Origin: Collinsella aerofaciens
GTDB lineage: Bacteria; Actinomycetota; Coriobacteriia; Coriobacteriales; Coriobacteriaceae
Assembly (NCBI RefSeq): GCF_018785245.1
Contig: NZ_WQPL01000002.1
Span: 1 to 37,626, forward strand
Reading direction: 5' to 3'
Length of the DNA: 37,626 nt
The notes under the pieces are model-generated. The model was not told the DNA's origin, did no database searches, and saw only the letters and a list, made by a program, of their open reading frames with translations. Below are positions 24,980 to 33,410 of this stretch, piece after piece. The position numbers and the translations under genes are program-made. How positions within the stretch are numbered: position 1 is the first letter of the stretch; each line of letters starts with the position of its first letter.

Positions 24980-27475
24980 ATGACCGAACACCACGCCATC
25001 AGCCGCCGAGCATTTACGTTGGGCCTTGGACTCGCGGCGTTGTCGCCACTTGCAAGCCTGCCCGAAACCGCGGCATTGGGCATTGGCCCACGAGCGGCAT
25101 TTGCAGACGACGCTGCCACAGCGTCGGTCAGCCTCAACAATTTCGTCATTCGCCTTCGCCCCGCGGGCTATTTTCGTACCGCAAGCGTTAACGAAGACGG
25201 CAACGTCATCGGCAACGTCTGCCATCTGTTTAATGACGGCACGTCCAGCAAGCTCATCCTTGAGAACGTAACGACCAAGAATGACGATACAAACTGGTAT
25301 GCTATCCGCACCTTGCTCAATTTCGAAGAGCATAAAAAGACGGGCTACAGCATTTGGTCGGTCGATGGCGACTCGGACAAAGACGGAAAGGTCATCCACG
25401 TATGGAGTGGCGAGCATGACGGCAAGCCCAGTCGCTCTTTTGCGTTCGAGCGTCAATCAAACGGAACCTATATCATCCGAGACCGCACGGTCGAGAAAGA
25501 AACCGAGAAAAAAGACATTAAGTACCTGGCAATAGAATCGAACGGCGAAGACCAGGACAACAATAAGATTTGCCATAAGAATAAGAGTAAGAGCATTCCG
25601 TGGGAGCTCGAACTTATCGGTTACGACATGAAAAAGAACGATGCCACGGTTAGCAGCCTCGACTGGATCACGTACAGCAGCTACGTCGATGGGCCATGTT
25701 GGATGAAATACGTCGACGACAACAAGTTCCTCGACGAGCTGAGCATCCCGGGCACGCACGATTCGGGCACCTGCAGCGTGGACAACGACACTGAGCCCCA
25801 ATCCTCGCAAGTAAAATGCCAGCAGGATTACATTCCCACGCAGCTGCTCGAAGGCATTCGCTATTTTGATATCCGTCTCGGAAAGGGCGACAACCCTGGC
25901 ATCGACCATGGGATGTACTACCTGCTCAAAAAAGACGCGTACTTTTTGCATCTTTCCGATGTCATAGGCTACTTCAAAACGTTTTTGAACGAAAACCCGA
26001 CAGAAGCGCTCATCATGCTTGTATCACGAGGCAACGACGAGGCTACCGACGAAAGTGTTACGACGGCTTTCGCCAAGGTTTTGGACGACAACCCCAAACT
26101 GTTCTATACGTCGAGCCGCGTTCCCACACTGGGCGAGGTGCGCGGAAAGATCGTCCTGCTACGTCGATTTGGACTCGACGGCGACAGCGTAAGCGGCCAC
26201 ACGTGGGGACTCGACCTCACCGAATGGGATAACAAAATCGCAGCGCACACCGACAGCAGTTCCATGTGCCTCGTCCAAGACGCGCGGGGCTTTGAAGCCG
26301 CGGGGGAAACAGGCGACAAAGAGCCCTATTGCACCAAGGTATACGCCCAGGACAAGTACAAACTCACGGGAACCGACAAGCTCAGCTGGGTCGATAATGC
26401 GCTGAAGGAAACGACCGGGCGCACGCGCAACGAGGTAGATGTCGAGGACGATAACGGGGCCAAGGAGAAAGTCCTGGAGCGTTGCTGGTCTATCAACTAC
26501 ACCAGCTGCACGGGCTTGTCGCACGGAGGCAATCCTTTTACCTCGGCACGAGTAGTCAACGAGCATCTGTATAAGAGCCCGTACATCAATCCCAGCGGCA
26601 TCGAGGATACAAAGTCAGATTACCTCAAGCACATTGGCATCATCGCATCCGACTTTGTTGATGCGGCGCTGGCCCGGAGCATCTACCAGCGCAATTACGA
26701 TACGGAGCACAAGCAGACGGCTTCGTACTATCTCCCGTACTATCTCCCGACCCGCATGCGCATGACGTACGGCGACTCGCTGAGCGATGCCTCATTCCAG
26801 GACGGCAAGACCGTTGGCGAGGGTCATTTCCGCCTCGTCGACAGCAGCAACGTACTCAACGTGGCAGCTTCGGGCCATGCGTTTGCCATCGAATATGTGG
26901 ATGTCGACGCCTTGGGCAACGAGACCGTTACGGAGCTGCGGGGCTCCGTGCCCATCGATATCGATCCACGCGCGCTGACGCCCCATTTTGAGGGACTCGA
27001 AGGCCTTAAGGCCGGCGAAGACGTGCGCGCCAAGATTGCGGCATCACTCGAGGGCAAGCTCGAAACCGACGCCTGCACGGCCCAGCTCGAGTTTGTGCAC
27101 GACGCGAACGGCGCTCCGGGAACGGCGATGGCCGAGGGCGAGGCATTTACCGCGGGAACGTACTGGGTGCGCGTGAACGGTCTCTTGGGCGACGCGGCGC
27201 AGAGCTACACGCTCGCCAGCGATGGAGCCGCAAGCTTTACCGTAGCGGCCTCGGGCAGTGCAGGCGGCACCGGTAGCGGCACGGGTTCCAACGCAGACGG
27301 CGCCGACAAGAACGGCGGCGGCAACAAGAGCAAGGGCTCGACCGGAAAACTCGCCGACACGGGCGACGGCTCTGGCGTTGCCGCCGGGCTCGCTGCCGCC
27401 GCCGTGGCGACAACGGTCGCCGGCGCGGCGATGCTTGCCAATGACCGCGAAAATGTTGGGGACGACAGCGAATAG
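24980..27475 (+). CDS. Tat-exported PI-PLC-like phospholipase with ricin-like domain and LAXTG signal
   Basis: An 831-residue surface protein. The N-terminus has a twin-arginine signal (SRRAFT at 8-13, hydrophobic core to about 26, likely cleavage after AFA near 42). A beta-trefoil/ricin-like domain follows (about 50-210). A PI-PLC X-type domain (about 240-590) carries H260 in IPGTHDSG, R299 in FDIRLG and H310 in IDHGMY; these align in order and spacing with the catalytic His, Arg and His of Bacillus PI-PLC. The domain would cleave phosphatidylinositol or GPI-type lipids, though the substrate is unproven. A beta-rich segment (about 600-750), a Gly/Ser linker, LADTG (791-795) and a helix end the protein. 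LADTG fits the LAXTG motif of class E sortases, but the tail is acidic rather than basic. Confidence 0.82.
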   Translation: MTEHHAISRRAFTLGLGLAALSPLASLPETAALGIGPRAAFADDAATASVSLNNFVIRLRPAGYFRTASVNEDGNVIGNVCHLFNDGTSSKLILENVTTKNDDTNWYAIRTLLNFEEHKKTGYSIWSVDGDSDKDGKVIHVWSGEHDGKPSRSFAFERQSNGTYIIRDRTVEKETEKKDIKYLAIESNGEDQDNNKICHKNKSKSIPWELELIGYDMKKNDATVSSLDWITYSSYVDGPCWMKYVDDNKFLDELSIPGTHDSGTCSVDNDTEPQSSQVKCQQDYIPTQLLEGIRYFDIRLGKGDNPGIDHGMYYLLKKDAYFLHLSDVIGYFKTFLNENPTEALIMLVSRGNDEATDESVTTAFAKVLDDNPKLFYTSSRVPTLGEVRGKIVLLRRFGLDGDSVSGHTWGLDLTEWDNKIAAHTDSSSMCLVQDARGFEAAGETGDKEPYCTKVYAQDKYKLTGTDKLSWVDNALKETTGRTRNEVDVEDDNGAKEKVLERCWSINYTSCTGLSHGGNPFTSARVVNEHLYKSPYINPSGIEDTKSDYLKHIGIIASDFVDAALARSIYQRNYDTEHKQTASYYLPYYLPTRMRMTYGDSLSDASFQDGKTVGEGHFRLVDSSNVLNVAASGHAFAIEYVDVDALGNETVTELRGSVPIDIDPRALTPHFEGLEGLKAGEDVRAKIAASLEGKLETDACTAQLEFVHDANGAPGTAMAEGEAFTAGTYWVRVNGLLGDAAQSYTLASDGAASFTVAASGSAGGTGSGTGSNADGADKNGGGNKSKGSTGKLADTGDGSGVAAGLAAAAVATTVAGAAMLANDRENVGDDSE

Positions 27476-27512
27476 GCAAGCCCGCCTTTTAGACACATCG
27501 ACTCAATTGGGG

Positions 27513-27546
27513 GGGGCGCAGAATACCGTTCTGCGCCCCGATTTTT
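27513..27546 (+). terminator. Rho-independent terminator after the phospholipase gene
   Basis: GGGGCGCAGAA (27513-27523) pairs with TTCTGCGCCCC (27529-27539) over a 5-nt loop, then GATTTTT. It lies between convergent genes. Confidence 0.95.
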
Positions 27547-27571
27547 ACCTTAGCCCGAACACCGTTATCGG

Positions 27572-27841
27572 CTACATCACCATGTTCAGCGCATTCACGA
27601 ACTCCTGAGCTTGGGAGCGGCTGCTCAGACTAAAGACACAGGCAGTCAACAGCCTGTTACGTAGGAAAACGTCGCGGCCCTTGATCCTGCTGACCCCCGT
27701 AATGTCCTTAAGATAAACAATCTCGGTGTGCTTGCCACCAAAAGTGCCCTTCTTGAGCACCTCGATGCGGTTAGGGTAGATCTTGACGTCTTTAAACCTA
27801 CCCGAACCTTTGTCCTGGAACAGCAGCGTGTTGTTGTCCAT
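27572..27841 (-). CDS. Small PH-like domain protein
   Basis: An 89-residue protein without signal peptide or membrane segment. The pattern of seven short beta strands (LLFQD, VKIYP, IEVLKK, EIVYLKDITGV) followed by one C-terminal helix (SQAQEFVNALNMV) is typical of bacterial PH-like domains. It probably binds a protein or lipid; the ligand cannot be inferred. The ATG at 27841 has GGGAG 8 nt upstream; a GTG at 27886 would add 15 residues without a ribosome-binding site. It diverges from the DUF1016 gene. Confidence 0.65.
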   Translation of the reverse strand: MDNNTLLFQDKGSGRFKDVKIYPNRIEVLKKGTFGGKHTEIVYLKDITGVSRIKGRDVFLRNRLLTACVFSLSSRSQAQEFVNALNMVM

Positions 27842-28009
27842 ACGCGTCACTCCCGCGGGGTTCGCTAAAACTGCCTCTATGGTCACATTTTAACCACCGC
27901 AAGGCTCCCATGCGAAGGTGCCAGACAACATAGCAATTCGTGTCCGCGCGAGGCTTTAAACTAAATGCGTTAAAGATGCATTCCACAAGAGGAAAGTGGG
28001 GCGACAGTG

Positions 28010-29059
28010 ATGGGTGAACTAGTAAACCGTGGAGAATCGGCAATCGTGCCCGAAGGTTTTTACAAGCAGGTCTCCTCGATTCTCAACGCCGCTCGCGACA
28101 AGGCCTATACCGCCGTTAACTTTGCGATGGTTGAGGCATATTGGGAGATCGGCAAGAGTATTGTAGATGAACAGGGCGGAGAGGAGCGCGCAGCATATGG
28201 AGAGGCATTGATTGCAGGCCTCTCCAGAAGGCTTACCGCGGATTTCGGAAGAGGCTTTGGCATCGCAAACCTTCGCAATATGCGTCAGTTCTTTCTTGCG
28301 TTTCCAATTCGCGACGCACTGCGTAGCGAATTGAGCTGGACTCATTACCGCAGGTTGATGCGCATTTTCGACCCTGATGCTCGCACCTGGTACATGAACG
28401 AATGCGCCGATTCTCGTTGGAGCACGCGTCAGCTCGAACGCCAGATCAACACCATGTTCCGCGAGCGCCTACTTGCCAGCAAGGACAAGGAGGCCGTCAC
28501 CCAGGAAATCCAAAAGAGCGCCCCGGCTCGTCGCCCCGAGGATATCATCCGCGACCCGTATGTACTGGAGTTTTTAGGTTTCTCGGACGATACTGCGTTT
28601 CGCGAGAGCGATCTAGAGCAGGCGCTCATCACGCATCTTCAGAAGTTCCTGCTGGAGCTTGGCCGTGGTTTCGCTTTCGAGGCGCGCCAAAAGCGCATCA
28701 CCTTTGATGGGCGCCATTTCTATATTGACCTTGTTTTTTACAACTATCTGATGCGCTGCTTCGTGCTCATCGACCTTAAGACGGACGACCTTACGCATCA
28801 GGACCTGGGCCAGATGCAAATGTATGTGAACTACTACACGCGCGAGCTCATGAACGAAGGCGACAATCCGCCCATAGGCATCGTGCTCTGCGCGGACAAA
28901 AGCGATTCGATTGTCGAGTACACGCTGCCCGAAGACAACGACCAAGTGTTTGCCGCCAAATACCTGCCGTATCTTCCAAGCAAGGAAGAGCTGGCGCGCG
29001 AACTAAGCGCCGAGTACCGCGCCATCAACGAAGCGACTAATGGCGAAACGCAAGGGTAG
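28010..29059 (+). CDS. DUF1016/YhcG family PD-(D/E)XK nuclease
   Basis: A 349-residue protein with an N-terminal DUF1016 helical domain (about 15-170, with YWEIGKSIV and LSWTHYRRLMRI) and a C-terminal PD-(D/E)XK domain (about 180-335). The catalytic core is D240 in YIDLVFYN and D255-x-K257 in IDLKT. YhcG-type proteins are predicted DNA endonucleases, often linked to restriction or defence loci. Here the gene stands alone, with no methyltransferase or specificity subunit nearby. The start is ATG 28010 (a GTG at 28007 is equally usable). Its slightly AT-richer coding suggests possible horizontal arrival. Confidence 0.9.
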   Translation: MGELVNRGESAIVPEGFYKQVSSILNAARDKAYTAVNFAMVEAYWEIGKSIVDEQGGEERAAYGEALIAGLSRRLTADFGRGFGIANLRNMRQFFLAFPIRDALRSELSWTHYRRLMRIFDPDARTWYMNECADSRWSTRQLERQINTMFRERLLASKDKEAVTQEIQKSAPARRPEDIIRDPYVLEFLGFSDDTAFRESDLEQALITHLQKFLLELGRGFAFEARQKRITFDGRHFYIDLVFYNYLMRCFVLIDLKTDDLTHQDLGQMQMYVNYYTRELMNEGDNPPIGIVLCADKSDSIVEYTLPEDNDQVFAAKYLPYLPSKEELARELSAEYRAINEATNGETQG

Positions 29060-29485
29060 CAGCACGTTGCGACCGAAGCCGCCGCAGCCGTCGCAGGCGC
29101 ACTCGCGGTTGCGAAGCACGCTACGAAACAATACCGGTCATGGACGCCGGCAACGACATTCTAGCCGTGGCTGGCGAGCGTGACCTGACAGGCAAAGACG
29201 CGGCCTTCGTCTGATGTGGGTCCATTGGCTGCCACAGAAAAGGGCCGGTTGCAGCCGGCCCTTTAGACGATAATACCTGCGTTGCCCGCGCTTCCGAAGT
29301 GTGACTAGCTGAGGAGCGGGTTCCGCGGCACAACCTGATTTTACCCAGTGAGGAGGCTCTTTTGCAGCCGCTCCACTGTTTATTTACATCTGGCACCCTC
29401 AAACAATCAGACGGCAGCCCGCACTCCTGAGAGCCGCCCCACACCCCCGGCCATCACGTTACGGCAACAACCGGCGTTACCCCCC
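29060..29485. other. Intergenic region after the nuclease gene
   Basis: It contains the bidirectional terminator at 29239-29264 and nothing else convincing. A short open stretch ending at about 29214 (NDILAVAGERDLTG) could be a gene remnant, but it has no start signal. The remainder shows no recognised element. Confidence 0.45.
29239..29264. terminator. Bidirectional rho-independent terminator
   Basis: AAAGGGCCGG pairs with CCGGCCCTTT over a 6-nt loop, giving A/T flanks on both sides. It can serve the nuclease gene (plus) and the zinc-ribbon gene (minus). Confidence 0.85.
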
Positions 29486-30823
29486 CTACTTCCCAAATAG
29501 CGCACCCAGCAGACCGCGGCGTTTGGGCTTCTCCTCTCGGTAGGAACCCTCGACGGCGGCTGCAACCTGGCGCGGTTGCTCGCCGCCTCCACGGCGCACG
29601 ATCTGGTACAGGAAGGGCGATTTAACATATTTGACCTCGACGGGCGTGGCGTGCACGGTGCTCTCACCGGACAGATGCAGGCTCGGGTTGAGCGGCGCCA
29701 CGATATGCGTCTCGCGCTTGTCGCTAAACACCACCGCGGCCGCACGGCCCGTCTGGCCGTTTACGGCAATGCGCACCTGCTCGCCATCGCGGCCGTCTGT
29801 CGCCGGACGATCGACAAAGTAGACCGGCACCATCACCAGGCCGTCCTTATGTTTGCGGGCCTTGCGCGCCCACATGCGAATGCTCTTTTTATTGAGCCCC
29901 AGTACAGCCTCGGCGTCGTTGCCCGCAACGTCGAGCGCCAACTTATCAATGACCACCTGGTCCTTGGTAGACGCATCGACTGAGACGACGCGAAAGTCAC
30001 CTTCCTGCATGGCGGGATCGAACGGACCGACCTTGGCAAAGTCCCACGGCTCCAAAATGCCCATGAGGCGAACGTCCAGGTAGTTTGCCCTGGGGTATGC
30101 CCAGTCGAGCACCTCGTAGTACACCAAGGCCTCCTTGCTCAGGCCCTTGCCCGGGAAGCTCGCCATCATGCGCAAGTCCGCCAGCGCCATGGGGAAATAG
30201 AAGAGCATCATGTCGTTTTGGATCGCGTCTTCCACGTCGTGCCCGGCAAAGGCATCCGGATACTGGCGCACCAGCTGCAGCGCGTTGGCACGTGCCTGCT
30301 GCGGCGAGATTTCGCAGGGAATACCCTGCTCGGGCACATACTCCGCACCAACGCCCATGGTCAGGCGCTTGCTAAACGTCCCCGGCTTGAGCAGGTCCGC
30401 AATGCCGATCTTGTTGCCGCAGGACGGGCACTCAAACACACGCTGCGTTGACTCGCCCTCAAAGGACGCTCCGCAGAAGGGGCAAGGAATGCTCACATGC
30501 GTGGCCTCTTGGAACTCCTGCGCCGTGCCGCGATCCTCCCACAGCAGATGTTCCAAGACCGACTGATTGCGCCAGTGCGCATTGAAGAAATACCAGTCCG
30601 GGTCCTGCGGGCGCTCGAGTTGCGACACATGCGTGAGTTTGAGCAGTCCATCCACCACCGTCAACGGCGTATGGCGAATACCCAAAGCGCTCTTGGGCTC
30701 TCCGGCGTCCGCCTGCCACGGAACCACCGTGCCGCAATAGGCGCACTCAAAGCTGCGCTTAGCCTGGTGCGAGTACATAGGGCCGCCGCAGTTTTGACAT
30801 TTAATGGCAAACATCTCGTCCAT
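29486..30823 (-). CDS. Double zinc-ribbon protein of unknown function
   Basis: A 445-residue cytoplasmic protein. Two CxxC...CxxC zinc ribbons are visible: CQNC/CAYC near residues 9-29, then CPFC/CPSC at about 111-133. The remaining 300 residues contain no recognised catalytic motif and end in a basic tail (EEKPKRRGLLGALFGK) that may be a membrane-proximal or targeting segment. The first ribbon resembles those in TFIIB-type and restart-protein zinc fingers. AAAGGAGGA ends 7 nt before the ATG at 30823, fixing the start. It diverges from the cation transporter. Confidence 0.8.
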   Translation of the reverse strand: MDEMFAIKCQNCGGPMYSHQAKRSFECAYCGTVVPWQADAGEPKSALGIRHTPLTVVDGLLKLTHVSQLERPQDPDWYFFNAHWRNQSVLEHLLWEDRGTAQEFQEATHVSIPCPFCGASFEGESTQRVFECPSCGNKIGIADLLKPGTFSKRLTMGVGAEYVPEQGIPCEISPQQARANALQLVRQYPDAFAGHDVEDAIQNDMMLFYFPMALADLRMMASFPGKGLSKEALVYYEVLDWAYPRANYLDVRLMGILEPWDFAKVGPFDPAMQEGDFRVVSVDASTKDQVVIDKLALDVAGNDAEAVLGLNKKSIRMWARKARKHKDGLVMVPVYFVDRPATDGRDGEQVRIAVNGQTGRAAAVVFSDKRETHIVAPLNPSLHLSGESTVHATPVEVKYVKSPFLYQIVRRGGGEQPRQVAAAVEGSYREEKPKRRGLLGALFGK

Positions 30824-31041
30824 GGAAACGTCCTCCTTTGCACAGGGGCTGTCGACATTAAGTATGTCGAGCAAACAGGCACATGCCCATACCCATGTGG
30901 CCCAAAATGGACCACCCAGGCAGACGAGAAGGCTCGCTCGTTAGCACCGGCAGACTATTGCTGCATTTTCTGAGCATCGGTGCACGGCGCCCCCGCGCGA
31001 GCTACACTATCCCCTTAAACATGATTGTGAGGACGACCGCT

Positions 31042-32223
31042 ATGCTATTTGTAAATCGGCTGGTACATACGCTTGTTCCCGGCAGCGAGGGCGAGCCGGT
31101 CGATGCATCTTGCCGCACCAACGCGGGCTTTGCCGCAAGCCTCATCTGCATTGGCCTCAACATCACCCTGTGCCTGGCCAAGGGCATCGCGGGCCTGCTC
31201 GCCGGCTCCGTCTCCCTCATCGCCGACGCTTTCAACAACCTCTCCGATGCCTCGAGCAACATCGTGAGCCTGCTCGGGTTCCGCCTTGCCAGCCGCCCGG
31301 CAGACGAGGGCCACCCTTACGGCCACGGCCGCTACGAGTACCTGGCCGGTCTGTTTGTCGCCGTCCTGGTTTGTGCCGTCGGCATCAACCTAATCCTCGA
31401 GTCGATCACCAAGATCATCAAGCCCTCGCCCACCGCTTACACGTTCATTTCCCTTGCGGCACTGGCTACGTCCATGCTCGTAAAGCTCTGGATGGCAGCG
31501 TTCAACCGCACGCTGGGCGACCGCATCGACTCGGAGACGCTCATCGCCACGGCACAGGACTCCAAAAACGACGTCATCACCTCGGGCTCGGTCTTGGTGG
31601 CGGCGCTTATTTCGCAGACGACAGGCTTTGACCTCGACGGCTGGGCAGGCCTGAGTGTGGGCATCTTCATCTGCATCAGCGGCATGGGCCTGGTGCGCGA
31701 CGCCATCAGCCCGCTGCTGGGACAGGCACCCGACCCCAAACTCGTACAGGCAATCCGCGACAAGATCATGTCCTATCCGCAGGTCTTGGGCACACACGAC
31801 CTCATGGTGCACGACTACGGCCCCGGTCGTCAGTTTGCCAGCGCCCACGTGGAGATGCCTGGCGAGGGCGACGCGTTTGAGCACCACGAGATCCTGGACA
31901 CCATCGAGCACGACATCAAGCGCCAGATGGGCATCGATATCACGCTGCACTGCGACCCCATCGCCACCACCGGCGACGACCTGCGCGGCTGGGTCAAACG
32001 CGGCGTCATGCAGATCGATCCCGCGCTCTCCATCCACGACCTGCACGAGCACGACGGGTTCGTTTCGTTTGACCTGGTGCGTCCCGACGGCTTTGACATA
32101 TCCGACGAGGAGCTGCTGGAGCTCGTCACGCGCATCGTGCACGAGCGCCGACCCGATGCCTCATGCGTTGTTACGTTTGACTCGGGCTTTAGTTCGCCCG
32201 AGCGACCTGCCGAGCAGCTGTAG
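31042..32223 (+). CDS. Cation diffusion facilitator, manganese-type
   Basis: A 393-residue CDF transporter that exports divalent metal by proton antiport. Six membrane helices are followed by a cytoplasmic dimerisation domain and an extra C-terminal segment (about 310-393) that also looks alpha-beta. Metal site A: D62 and N66 in helix II (ADAFNNLSD) and D173-x3-D177 in helix V (AQDSKNDV). Helix-V DxxxD instead of HxxxD is characteristic of Mn(II)-transporting CDFs such as MneP/MntE. RPADEGHPYGHGRYEYLAG is the usual loop of this subgroup. The ATG at 31042 follows GAGGA by 8 nt; longer in-frame starts lack ribosome-binding sites. It converges on the next gene with an 18-bp gap. Confidence 0.93.
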   Translation: MLFVNRLVHTLVPGSEGEPVDASCRTNAGFAASLICIGLNITLCLAKGIAGLLAGSVSLIADAFNNLSDASSNIVSLLGFRLASRPADEGHPYGHGRYEYLAGLFVAVLVCAVGINLILESITKIIKPSPTAYTFISLAALATSMLVKLWMAAFNRTLGDRIDSETLIATAQDSKNDVITSGSVLVAALISQTTGFDLDGWAGLSVGIFICISGMGLVRDAISPLLGQAPDPKLVQAIRDKIMSYPQVLGTHDLMVHDYGPGRQFASAHVEMPGEGDAFEHHEILDTIEHDIKRQMGIDITLHCDPIATTGDDLRGWVKRGVMQIDPALSIHDLHEHDGFVSFDLVRPDGFDISDEELLELVTRIVHERRPDASCVVTFDSGFSSPERPAEQL

Positions 32224-32241
32224 CCCCGCTCCGCTCGTCCG

Positions 32242-33231
32242 CTAGTTTCCCTGCGCGCCCGAGATACCGTTTTGTAGGGCGTTCCAGGCACCCGTCGCCA
32301 TGTCGCCCAAGTTCTGCGCGGTATCGCCCAGGTTTTGTGCCGTATCGCCCAGCTCTTGTGCCTTGTCTCCCAACTCCTGTGCCTTGTTGCTCAAGTCCTC
32401 CAGCGTATTGGAGCTCGAGCTGTCGGTACCGCTTTGGCCGCCGGACGAGTTGCCCGAGCTGTTCTTGTGCGTGAGCTGAACCTCCAGGTTGCCGTTGTCG
32501 TTATAGTAGGCATTCGTAACAACCCAGTTGGAATCGATGACGGGCGTTGAGCCATCGTCGGTCAGGATCACGGCGTTCGAAAGGTCGGCTCCGCGCGACT
32601 TGAGGAGCTTCTTGGCGTTGGACCAGTACTGCCCCGGGATATCGCTCAGATCGACAGTGCCAGACGAGGCGGACTCGGTTTGCTCGGCAGTGGTATCGGC
32701 CGTTGAGCTCCCTCGCTTGTTGAGCATGCCCGACACAATGGCAAACACAACCGACAGCGCAAAGAAGATCGCCAGTACGATGAGGATCTTCTTGATCACG
32801 CTCGACGAACGCGACGTTTTCCTCTCTTCGTCCTCGCCATATTGCGGAATCGACTTGGGGTACTCGCGATACGGCTCGCGCGACTCGTAGCGAGGCTGCG
32901 CCGTGCGAGGCATATACGTCGTCTGTTGAGGCTGCGGAATGGGATTCTGCGGCAGGTCATCATAGGGATTCGACGTCGAGGCGGCATAAGAATCCTGCGG
33001 CGCGTATTCAAACGGGTCCGGAGCTGCGTTGCCATAGGGGCCTTGCGAAGATGCAGCGTAAGAATCCTGCGCCGAGTCGCCATAGCCCATAACCCGGGTG
33101 GGCTCGGCAGAAGGCTGCGTCGCGGCGGGGTCGGTATAGCCGGGGTTGGGAACAACGCGGGTCGCATCGGCGCTATCGCCAGCCTGCGCGGAACCGTAAC
33201 CGCCCATCACGGTTGTCTTGTCCTGATCCAT
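32242..33231 (-). CDS. Single-span membrane protein with TxxV motifs and PASTA-like domain
   Basis: A 329-residue protein. A disordered, Pro/Gln/Tyr-rich cytoplasmic N-terminus (1-140) carries three similar motifs: TTVMG (6-10), TRVVP (24-28) and TRVMG (45-49). One helix (about 146-168) crosses the membrane. Outside, a PASTA-like domain (about 195-255, IPGQYWSNAKKLLKSRG) is followed by a Ser/Gly linker and four seven-residue repeats of the type KAQELGD/TAQNLGD. The TxV motifs resemble phosphothreonine sites used by Ser/Thr kinases and FHA proteins; this is an inference. The gene is set by AAGGAA 7 nt before the ATG at 33231. It may relay envelope signals or bind peptidoglycan. Confidence 0.7.
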   Translation of the reverse strand: MDQDKTTVMGGYGSAQAGDSADATRVVPNPGYTDPAATQPSAEPTRVMGYGDSAQDSYAASSQGPYGNAAPDPFEYAPQDSYAASTSNPYDDLPQNPIPQPQQTTYMPRTAQPRYESREPYREYPKSIPQYGEDEERKTSRSSSVIKKILIVLAIFFALSVVFAIVSGMLNKRGSSTADTTAEQTESASSGTVDLSDIPGQYWSNAKKLLKSRGADLSNAVILTDDGSTPVIDSNWVVTNAYYNDNGNLEVQLTHKNSSGNSSGGQSGTDSSSSNTLEDLSNKAQELGDKAQELGDTAQNLGDTAQNLGDMATGAWNALQNGISGAQGN

Positions 33232-33349
33232 GCAGCGATTCCTTTCCGTCGCCTGTAAGCATCAAGTTATCCATGCATTCTACCCGCGCAAAAGCCTATG
33301 ATGGGCAGAGTCCGTCGGTATCTACAAGACATGCGCGGGCCTAAGGATC

Positions 33350-33385
33350 AAAAAGCCCCGCAGGGCCTTGTGGGCACGGCGGGGC
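33350..33385 (-). terminator. Rho-independent terminator after fhs
   Basis: On the minus strand GCCCCGC pairs with GCGGGGC (17-nt loop) followed by TTTTT. Confidence 0.85.
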
Positions 33386-33410
33386 GGGCAAGCGGCTATG
33401 AGCAGCAGGC

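Noticed and set aside
29100-29214. Possible gene remnant after the nuclease (segment ending GKDAAFV)
   Set aside because: It is about 30 residues, lacks a start signal and recognisable family; upstream codons in frame are arginine-rich noise.
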